From Candidatus Microgenomates bacterium (lineage in GTDB: Bacteria; Patescibacteriota; Microgenomatia; UBA1400; PJMF01), in NCBI GenBank assembly GCA_015485595.1, contig WFTH01000098.1, positions 1 through 9,896 on the forward strand: 9,896 nucleotides of DNA, in the 5' to 3' direction. The notes below the pieces were generated by a model. That model was not told the DNA's origin, searched no databases, and saw nothing but the letters and a program-made list of their open reading frames with translations. Shown here in pieces: positions 1 to 6,295 of the stretch (its first letter is position 1; every line of letters starts with the position of its first letter). The translations under genes were made by a program, and so were the position numbers.

Positions 1-1
1 A

Positions 2-3000
2 GAAGAGGTGGTTCTCCCTCTGCTTGGCTACCCTGGCCAGACAACCACCTTAAAAACCATCGAACCAGAGGAGATCACCCTTGAGACCCAAAAGGCTGAC
101 ATTAACCACCTCTGGCCAAGCGACTACCTGGGTTTTTTGCTTCAGCTGGGCGGCTGGTTTATTAAAAACTACCCAAAAGAAACCAGTTCGCTCAAACACT
201 CCTTCCCCGAAGCTCCAGACAAAGAAAAGGTCTTAAGATTTGTTCGCTCGCTAGCGACTGGCTTGGTGGAGCACGGTCGGATAAACGAACGAGCCTTGGT
301 CAAAAGCGACACTTGGTTTTCAAATGTGGTTAATCTTTTAGGAGCTTTACTCTGGGCGCTTAAAAAAGTCAAAGAAACTCAAGCTAAAACAGACGTCTCC
401 CAACCAACCACACCCAAGCAAGAACCAGCTACCGCCAAGGTGGCCACCCCCACCAGCAGTAAAGGGCCTTCTAGTTCGGGTAAAGATACAGAGACTGAGG
501 GAGCTGCCGAACCAGCTCAAAATCAACAATCAATCACTCCAGATGAAATCAAGAAAGCTCTAAAGTACGAACACGCTTGGCTTTACAACCGAGTACTACA
601 TGAGTATCTAACTAGTTTAGGCATCGACCCTTACTCAGCTGAAGGAAGTGAGTTTAAAGAAGCGCTTAGTCAGGAAGTACTTGAGTTTTTAGCTAAACAA
701 GATCACATCGAACTGGCTCTAACCTTTGCCGACCTAAACAAGCGCGACCAGCTTTTTAAAGAGTTTGTGCTTAAACGACTCTCAAAAGGAACCCCGCTAA
801 CTGCCAAGCTAGAAGAAGCCTACATTAAAAAGGCTCAGACCCTAACTCACGACCCTGAAGAACTTAAAAAGTTTCTTGAAAAGACTAATATTAGGCCAGA
901 TCTAGTCTCCAAGTTAGAACTAGATAAAAAAGATCTAAAAAACCTTAGTCCGCCAAGACCAAAAGATGCTGAAAAAGAGATCTCCCAAGCGCTGGTTAAC
1001 ACTTTGGGGGGTGAGTTTACCCCTCAACAAGCCCTGTCATTAAAAAAACGCATAGATACCTTACTTTTAACCTACGGAGACAATCAGCTTATCGAGCAAG
1101 CGCTTAAAGATCCCATCCTAAGAGAAACACTTAGACTTGACCCTAGTTTAATCCAACTTGAAGGCCGTCTGGACTTTTTTGCCTTAGTGGACAGGCTCTC
1201 TCCAGAAGAGCTCGTTCGCTTGTTTAATCTAGACACCGGCACACCCAACATTCTTCAGCAGGTTGCCCACCACCTACCAGAAATAAAAGAGATGATTAAA
1301 AACTACGCCCACAGGCGAGCTCTAGAGTTAGCAGCTGTAGGCGGAGTAACCGCTCTTTTGGGTACAGCCCACATAGGAGAAACGCAAAAAACAACGGAAG
1401 AGCTAGATCTGAATCAAGTTGATCGGGAAGTGGCTCCATTAGTTAATCTAGTTAAAGCCACAGACGGTCAGGCGGTAGCCCAAGCGCTTGGTCGGTCAAA
1501 GGAAGAAGTAGAAAACTACGCCGAGAAAGCCAGACAAGAGTACATTGACAGACTAGAGAGAGTTATAGCCGGCCTACCCCCTAGTCAGCAGCTTGAGGTG
1601 TTAAGCCAGCTTGGGGTTAACGTAACCGGTATCGTGGCTGACGCAGATGAAAAATACCTAAGCTACATCCAGGCTAAGGCTTTGCGCGAACGACTACTAA
1701 TCATCAGTTTAGATCAACTAGCTCAAATCATTAGAGCAGAAGAAGCAGCCAGAAAAGAAGCCGTAGAACAAGAGCTCCAGAGGTTAAACGCCATCCAAAC
1801 CGTCATGAATCAGGCGCTTACAGCGCAAGAAATCCAACAAGAGATCGAAACTGAGTCTTTGGTAACGGGCATGCCTCCCTTGGCAGCTGCTTATGCTGCT
1901 GGGGCTGGAACAGATCAGTCGGTTGATGGCAACAGGTTCTCTGGCTGGTTAAAACAGCGCGCCTTAAGAAACAGACACAAGCAAGCTAAAAAACTACTTA
2001 ACCAAGGACTTAAAAAAGCTGGTCAAAAACTAGCAACAAAACTGGGTTTAAGCACGATAGGAGGACCAGCTGGACTGGCCGCCTCATTAGCTTTATTAGC
2101 TAAAGATAAAGAGTTTAGAAAAAAAATAGCTAATGCTTTAAAAATACTTGCAGGTGTTGGACTAACCACCCTTCTTCTCCTATCTGGAGCCCTGAAAACC
2201 CTAGGAGGTTGGTTGGGTGGTATTGGTGGCAGCATAGCCGGATTTTTTATTGGCGGTCCGGCGGGCGCTGCAGCCGGCTTCTTTACCGGAGCTTTAGCAG
2301 GCTGGCAGTTTCAAGAAAAACTACTTGGTTCAACTAGCAACGTCTTAGCTGGTAACCAAGCTTTATCTCCTTCCCATGCTTCCTCCTATGTTTCAACCCA
2401 AACTCAGCAAGCAGCAGGAGCAGAACAGTTTGCAGCTCATCAAGCCACTGCAGCTACTCAAGCAACTAGCACTGCCGTAGCCGGATCAAGCGCTGGCGCC
2501 GCCATCAGTCAGATGGGGGTGATCGCGCCACTTATGTCTATCGGCCTGGTGGTTACAACCACCCTCTTTACTATCTTTACCATCTACGCCTCATTTCTAG
2601 CCCCAATTCCAGAAGGAAACTATGCCGGCGGTAGGAGTAGCGCCAGTCATTATTTAGAGTTGACCAAGTCAGCTCAACCCAAAAAACTTCCCAATCAACC
2701 TCAAGAACAACCCGTAACCTATACCATCACTCTCAAACCAAGGGCGGGTTACACCATTAAGTTAAAGGAGATATCTGGGCCTGATGGTAAACCTGCGTTT
2801 ATAGATGATCGCTTCTTAGAACAAAGATACAAACCTGGCGACGGTCAAGAAACTAGCATCACCCCCACTTCCCCCAAACTTGATTTAAGCTATCTTGAAC
2901 CAGAGTTTACTAGAGCTAACCCCCAAAAAATTAGCTACACAGTTAACTTCAATGGAGGGATTAACGTGTTAGTAATAAATCAAGTGAGAGTTAAGTTTGA

Positions 3001-3568
3001 CGTTTACAAGCAAGACAAGCTGGTTAAGGCAGACCAAGAGGTTAAGGTTAGAACTGGATTGAGCATCGGCACTCCAAAGGTTTTTTGCTGGCCAGTAAAC
3101 GGCGTAATCACGCAACTGCCTCTAAACACGGCTGGAGGCGTAACCAGTCACGGAGATGAGCGTGCCGATGCCTTTGATATTGGAGCAATCACAGGAACTC
3201 CTGTTTATGCCCCTATATCCGGCCGAGCCTACTTTAAGTACGACCCTGATGGCTTCGGTCATTATGTGATAATAGAGTCAGACGATCCCATCTTTAAAGA
3301 TCACCGGTTTGCCTTTGCTCACTTAAGCCAAATCAGTCCGGATATTGGTAACGAGGGCAACCCTACCCAAGTTGACTTTGGCCAACTCATAGGTCTGGTA
3401 GGAAGCAGCGGTAAGTCTACCGGCCCCCATCTACACTTTGAGCTTATTACCTCGGCTCGTGGTAGATACCCAAAGAAAGACAACCCTTTAACCCTGCTTG
3501 ACTTTTTTAACCTAACGGCAAAGGAAGAGGCTGGCTTGCTTAGTACTAGAGTGTATACTTGTTGGTAG
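2..3568 (+). CDS. Giant membrane-anchored M23 (LytM-type) peptidase of a type IV secretion-like locus, 5' end outside window
   Basis: Probably a peptidoglycan endopeptidase plus membrane scaffold of a type IV secretion-like machine. The frame is open to the window edge. A GTG at base 8 is possible, but two in-frame Glu codons precede it with no usable ribosome-site spacing, so I call the gene 5'-partial. Numbering from that GTG: residues 118-178 are a Thr/Pro/Lys/Gln-rich linker. About 180-675 is charged and helical, with likely coiled coil at 490-620. Hydrophobic segments lie at 679-698 and 713-731, a glycine-zipper stretch at 733-766, and a strong membrane helix at about 838-865. A beta-rich stretch (about 900-1020) leads to the M23 domain (about 1025-1155). 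The metal and catalytic set looks complete: H1048 and D1057 (spacing H-x8-D, as in one M23 subgroup), H1105 in FAHLS, and HLH at 1141-1143. The only two cysteines, C1027 and C1185, flank this domain. The M23 call is firm. The secretion role is inferred from the PrgI/VirB4 neighbours and comparison with PrgK/VirB1-type hydrolases. A phage tape-measure protein is a less likely alternative. Confidence 0.85.
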   Translation, partial: EEVVLPLLGYPGQTTTLKTIEPEEITLETQKADINHLWPSDYLGFLLQLGGWFIKNYPKETSSLKHSFPEAPDKEKVLRFVRSLATGLVEHGRINERALVKSDTWFSNVVNLLGALLWALKKVKETQAKTDVSQPTTPKQEPATAKVATPTSSKGPSSSGKDTETEGAAEPAQNQQSITPDEIKKALKYEHAWLYNRVLHEYLTSLGIDPYSAEGSEFKEALSQEVLEFLAKQDHIELALTFADLNKRDQLFKEFVLKRLSKGTPLTAKLEEAYIKKAQTLTHDPEELKKFLEKTNIRPDLVSKLELDKKDLKNLSPPRPKDAEKEISQALVNTLGGEFTPQQALSLKKRIDTLLLTYGDNQLIEQALKDPILRETLRLDPSLIQLEGRLDFFALVDRLSPEELVRLFNLDTGTPNILQQVAHHLPEIKEMIKNYAHRRALELAAVGGVTALLGTAHIGETQKTTEELDLNQVDREVAPLVNLVKATDGQAVAQALGRSKEEVENYAEKARQEYIDRLERVIAGLPPSQQLEVLSQLGVNVTGIVADADEKYLSYIQAKALRERLLIISLDQLAQIIRAEEAARKEAVEQELQRLNAIQTVMNQALTAQEIQQEIETESLVTGMPPLAAAYAAGAGTDQSVDGNRFSGWLKQRALRNRHKQAKKLLNQGLKKAGQKLATKLGLSTIGGPAGLAASLALLAKDKEFRKKIANALKILAGVGLTTLLLLSGALKTLGGWLGGIGGSIAGFFIGGPAGAAAGFFTGALAGWQFQEKLLGSTSNVLAGNQALSPSHASSYVSTQTQQAAGAEQFAAHQATAATQATSTAVAGSSAGAAISQMGVIAPLMSIGLVVTTTLFTIFTIYASFLAPIPEGNYAGGRSSASHYLELTKSAQPKKLPNQPQEQPVTYTITLKPRAGYTIKLKEISGPDGKPAFIDDRFLEQRYKPGDGQETSITPTSPKLDLSYLEPEFTRANPQKISYTVNFNGGINVLVINQVRVKFDVYKQDKLVKADQEVKVRTGLSIGTPKVFCWPVNGVITQLPLNTAGGVTSHGDERADAFDIGAITGTPVYAPISGRAYFKYDPDGFGHYVIIESDDPIFKDHRFAFAHLSQISPDIGNEGNPTQVDFGQLIGLVGSSGKSTGPHLHFELITSARGRYPKKDNPLTLLDFFNLTAKEEAGLLSTRVYTCW

Positions 3569-3583
3569 TTAAAAACTAACCAA
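3562..3583 (+). other. Hairpin over the stop codon of the M23 gene
   Basis: TTGGT-AGTT (3562-3570) pairs with AACT-(A)-ACCAA (3574-3583): nine base pairs with one bulged A and an AAA loop. The TAG stop (3566-3568) lies inside the left arm. An A-run, not a T-run, follows, so this is not a standard terminator on the + strand. It could stabilise or process the mRNA, or dampen read-through into the next gene 27 bp downstream. It could also be chance. Confidence 0.3.
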
Positions 3584-3595
3584 AGAAAAAATTAG

Positions 3596-4561
3596 ATGAG
3601 ATCAATCATAAGTCTTTACAAAAAACTCCCAACTTGGTTTAAGTGGCTAGGCTTAGTGGTAGTCGCTAGCTTAGTCGGATCTTTAGTTCTAAAAAAACTT
3701 ACTCCCCCAGCCACCCCAACTCCAAACTCACCCCTAACCCAAAGAAACTACCTTGGTGAAAAAACTCAATTTAACCATGTTGCTTATCGTGGACCAGATC
3801 TTACCCCACCCCCTAAACTTGCTATCTATAAAGCAGAAAATCTTAGTGTTTATCAGGTAATAAGTCGGCTCACTCAAGATTTAGGCCTTAAAAAAACCAA
3901 GGACAACTTTTGGGAATCTCCAGATTATTCCTTAACCTACAACCAAATGGAGCGCCTGTTTTCACTTGTCTCAAGCCGATTCGAACCAGAAAGACTTCCG
4001 CCTATTAATCAAACCCAAGCAATCAACCAAGCTCAAAAACTCATAAACCAATGGTTTAACACCAGTCTTAAGCCTTTATTAACTCAAGTTGAGTTCTTTA
4101 AGGGGGGTCTTGAACTTACAAAAGTCAACTCGGTTGGTCAGGCCACTTATCTCAAGCTAGGTTTTAGCTATCAACTGGATAATCTACCAGTGTTTTTAGG
4201 TCAAGATAACTACCCACCGGTGAGCTTGATTGTTGATGGCAAAAACAAACTTAAAAAGCTTGAGTTTAAAGACAAGCTGCTTCGATTTGCTTTAGTTAAG
4301 GAGGGCTCGCCCCTTTCGGTTTCGCAAGCGGTAAACAACCTAAACCACAATAACGGAACCGTTATCTTTGCTCAAACAAACACGTTCGAGCCTATCTCAC
4401 TTAAGACCATCACCAAGGCCGATCTTAAAAAGGTAAGACTTGAGTACCGCGTCGATGGTAGCGGGTTAGTCATGCCCTACTATCATTTCTGGGGAGTGGC
4501 TACCAACGACAAAGGTCAAAGCTTTAAGGTTGAAGTCATTACTCCTGCCATAAAAAAATAA
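3596..4561 (+). CDS. Single-pass anchored extracytoplasmic protein, weakly YycI/PepSY-like
   Basis: 321 residues, not assigned to a known family with certainty. A short basic N-terminus (KK at 9-10) is followed by a membrane helix at about 17-32, then KK and a Pro/Thr-rich linker (about 36-48). This looks like a signal anchor with the rest outside the cytoplasm. No lipobox and no cysteine is present. The soluble part alternates helical and beta stretches. Around 192-225 it has a Y-x-L-D-N-L-P-V pattern followed by a D-G-K hairpin, and around 280-316 an L-E-Y-R-V pattern followed by an aromatic strand and a K-V-E-V strand. Both recall the repeated PepSY-like units of YycI/YycH-type regulators, which are also N-terminally anchored. 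That resemblance is judged by eye and is weak. The ATG at 3596 follows an A-rich stretch without a clear ribosome site. It lies 27 bp after the M23 gene and 79 bp before the PrgI gene, so it probably serves the same envelope machine. Confidence 0.75.
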   Translation: MRSIISLYKKLPTWFKWLGLVVVASLVGSLVLKKLTPPATPTPNSPLTQRNYLGEKTQFNHVAYRGPDLTPPPKLAIYKAENLSVYQVISRLTQDLGLKKTKDNFWESPDYSLTYNQMERLFSLVSSRFEPERLPPINQTQAINQAQKLINQWFNTSLKPLLTQVEFFKGGLELTKVNSVGQATYLKLGFSYQLDNLPVFLGQDNYPPVSLIVDGKNKLKKLEFKDKLLRFALVKEGSPLSVSQAVNNLNHNNGTVIFAQTNTFEPISLKTITKADLKKVRLEYRVDGSGLVMPYYHFWGVATNDKGQSFKVEVITPAIKK

Positions 4562-4578
4562 AAAAGACTTCACCCAAC

Positions 4579-4602
4579 ATCTAGTATCTAGTATCTAGTA
4601 TC
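4579..4602. repeat. Tandem repeat, 7-bp unit ATCTAGT, about 3.4 copies
   Basis: Three perfect back-to-back copies of ATCTAGT (4579-4599) plus a partial ATC. Each copy contains the palindrome CTAG. The array lies in the 79-bp spacer before the PrgI gene and ends 21 bp upstream of its TATAAT box. It may be an operator-like array or a slippage product. Confidence 0.85.
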
Positions 4603-4623
4603 CACCTTCCCTTTCCGCTATAC

Positions 4624-4629
4624 TATAAT
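4624..4629 (+). promoter_or_regulatory. Perfect -10 box (TATAAT) giving a nearly leaderless PrgI transcript
   Basis: TATAAT ends 11 bases before the ATG at 4641. A normal start site about 7 bases downstream of the box would leave a leader of only about 5 bases. No Shine-Dalgarno motif is present. No good -35 box is seen at the usual distance (TCCACC at 4601-4606). This suggests that PrgI, the TraC-like gene and virB4 have their own promoter and that the first cistron is read from a leaderless or near-leaderless mRNA. Confidence 0.55.
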
Positions 4630-4640
4630 CAACCCTGCCC

Positions 4641-5573
4641 ATGCGAGAACATCCAATTCCACAAGACATTACCGGCTATCGCTTTCACATCATCGGCAAC
4701 CTAACCTTAAAACAGTTTGTCGAGGTAGCGGCAGGAGTGGTGGTAGCGATTATTTTTTATAAACTAAGCCTCCCAGTTATCATAAAATGGCCAATAATCA
4801 TTACTTCCCTAGCCATGGGAGTGTTGGGCGCTTTTGTGCCGATTGCCGGCCGCTCATTCGATCAGTGGGTGATCATCTTTTTTAAAGTAATCTACCGCCC
4901 CACCCAGTACTTCTGGAAAAAAGAACCTACAATTCCAGACTACTTCACCTACACGCCAAAAAACCCAAGCCAAGTCCTTCAACCAGAGGTTGATCTTACT
5001 CCTCAACGACGTCAGCGTGTTTATGAGTACCTTCAGTCGGTAGAAAACACCGCTTCTAGCACCCCTAACAACTTAAACACAAACCCGGATCTAGCTGGAG
5101 CGAGTCAGACAACTGCGGTTAACCAGACTGCAAGTCAAGCACAGGTTAAAGCCTCAACGCCAACCACCCAACAAGACTTACCTCCCACTTCTCAACCAAC
5201 CCCGCCGGGTACAGATGTCCAAACTGAAACGCCAGCAAAACCAACCCAACCTTACACCAGCTCGCACGAGGCGGTCATCTTTAACCGCAACCTCCCCTTC
5301 CCCACCACCCCTACCACTCCAAATAAAGTGGTTGGTATGGTCTTAACCAAAGACAAGGATCTAGTCCCAAACGCCATCGTTGAGATCTACAACCAGGCTG
5401 GTGCGGTGGAAAGAGCAGTTAAGACAAATGCGCTCGGACAGTTTTTTATCACCACACCGCTAGCAAACGGAGACTATGTTTTAAAGACCACCCACGACAA
5501 ACTTCGTTTTGCTCCCGTAACTTTAAAACTAACCGGGGAGATAGTTCCTCCTCTGGAGATTGTTGCTTCTTAA
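4641..5573 (+). CDS. PrgI-family (VirB3-like) membrane protein with C-terminal carboxypeptidase-regulatory-like domain
   Basis: Probable inner-membrane component of the type IV secretion-like complex, the partner of the VirB4 ATPase two genes downstream. The first 95 or so residues have the PrgI pattern: a short polar N-terminus with H-x-I-P-Q, membrane helices at about 27-44 and 50-68, then an amphipathic Trp/aromatic stretch up to W92. PrgI of pCF10-type Gram-positive conjugation systems is only about 110-130 residues. Here the protein continues with a disordered Pro/Thr/Gln/Ser-rich linker (about 110-227). It ends in a beta-rich domain (about 228-308) with the V-x-G-M-V-L..V-P-N-A-I-V-E-I start and T-N-A-L-G-Q-F strand typical of carboxypeptidase-regulatory or SpaA-like sandwiches. 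There is no cysteine. The ATG at 4641 is favoured by the PrgI-like N-terminus and the adjacent TATAAT. The PrgI call is good; the role of the extra domain is unknown. Confidence 0.82.
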   Translation: MREHPIPQDITGYRFHIIGNLTLKQFVEVAAGVVVAIIFYKLSLPVIIKWPIIITSLAMGVLGAFVPIAGRSFDQWVIIFFKVIYRPTQYFWKKEPTIPDYFTYTPKNPSQVLQPEVDLTPQRRQRVYEYLQSVENTASSTPNNLNTNPDLAGASQTTAVNQTASQAQVKASTPTTQQDLPPTSQPTPPGTDVQTETPAKPTQPYTSSHEAVIFNRNLPFPTTPTTPNKVVGMVLTKDKDLVPNAIVEIYNQAGAVERAVKTNALGQFFITTPLANGDYVLKTTHDKLRFAPVTLKLTGEIVPPLEIVAS

Positions 5574-5599
5574 GTAGAAATCGGCTAAGCTATATTTAG

Positions 5600-6295
5600 A
5601 TGTCAAACACACTTCAGTCAACCACCCAACGCTTTATCGATATCTACGATATTACCCACAATCTCGTCATCTTTAAAGACGGGTCTACCTCGGTTATTAT
5701 TGCCGTTGATGCCATGAATTTTGGCCTTTTGGCGGAAGAGGAGCAAGATGCTATTATGTATGCCTATGCCGCCTTGCTAAACTCTCTCACCTACCCGATA
5801 GAGATCGTGATTCGGTCTCAAACAAAGGATGTTACCCACTACTTAAAGTTACTTCAGGTTAAGGAGAGCCAAATACGGTCTCACGTTATGAAACAAAGAA
5901 TTCGTTCATATCGGGAGTTTGTGGCCAACCTGATTCATGAAAGAAACGTGCTGGATAAAAAGTTTTACGTGGTAATTCACGCCACGTCGCTTGAGATGGG
6001 GCTCGTCTCTCCAGGCAGTTTTATGCCCGGCAAAAATGATTTTGATGCTAGCACGGTCGAGAAAAGCTTGATTATCGAAAAAGCCCTAAACATTCTTGAG
6101 CCTAAAAAAGACCACCTTATTTCTCAGTTTGCTCGCATCGGACTTTATGCTAGACAGCTTGAAACCCAAGAGATTATCCGTCTCTTTTATGCCAGTTACA
6201 ATCCAGAGTCAGCCGAGGGTCAAGTTATGGCCGATAGTAAAAGCTACACAGCACCACTTGTAACCCTAAATCGAGATGAACCTAAACAAGCTTAA
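5600..6295 (+). CDS. TraC-like domain protein, stand-alone accessory to VirB4
   Basis: 231 residues, soluble, with no membrane segment or signal peptide. The start (T-T-Q-R-F-I-D-I-Y-D-I, then a V-I-F-K-D-G-S turn), the A-M-N-F-G-L-L-A-E-E-E-Q-D-A-I segment and the L-N-S-L-T-Y-P-I-E-I-V-I-R-S-Q strand (about 60-80) match the TraC-like proteins found beside VirB4 in many CPR genomes. These resemble the N-terminal, non-ATPase domain of VirB4/TraC. No Walker motif is present. The downstream VirB4 keeps its own N-terminal domain, so this is an extra subunit and not a piece of a broken virB4. The gene starts 26 bp after the PrgI gene. A TATATT box sits only 3 bp before its ATG, too close to promote it normally, and no Shine-Dalgarno motif is seen. 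The end overlaps the virB4 start by 20 bp, which suggests translational coupling. The role in ATPase docking at the membrane is inferred. Confidence 0.8.
   Translation: MSNTLQSTTQRFIDIYDITHNLVIFKDGSTSVIIAVDAMNFGLLAEEEQDAIMYAYAALLNSLTYPIEIVIRSQTKDVTHYLKLLQVKESQIRSHVMKQRIRSYREFVANLIHERNVLDKKFYVVIHATSLEMGLVSPGSFMPGKNDFDASTVEKSLIIEKALNILEPKKDHLISQFARIGLYARQLETQEIIRLFYASYNPESAEGQVMADSKSYTAPLVTLNRDEPKQA

Noticed and set aside
169..529. Two overlapping minus-strand open frames of 60-67 codons
   Set aside because: They are antisense shadows of the M23 gene, with low-complexity products and no start signals.
2023..2235. Minus-strand open frame of 70 codons
   Set aside because: It is antisense to the glycine-rich membrane region of the M23 protein, whose GC-rich codons keep the opposite strand open.
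2..3568. Phage tail tape-measure protein
   Set aside because: The long helix plus hydrophobic stretch plus M23 fits the shape, but the neighbours are PrgI, TraC-like and VirB4, and no phage structural gene is visible.
4579..4602. Short CRISPR-like array
   Set aside because: The 7-bp units are directly adjacent with no spacers and no cas genes nearby; it is a simple tandem repeat.
5591..5596. TATATT as a promoter of the TraC-like gene
   Set aside because: It ends 3 bp before the ATG, so transcription would begin inside or after the start codon; read-through from the PrgI promoter is more likely.
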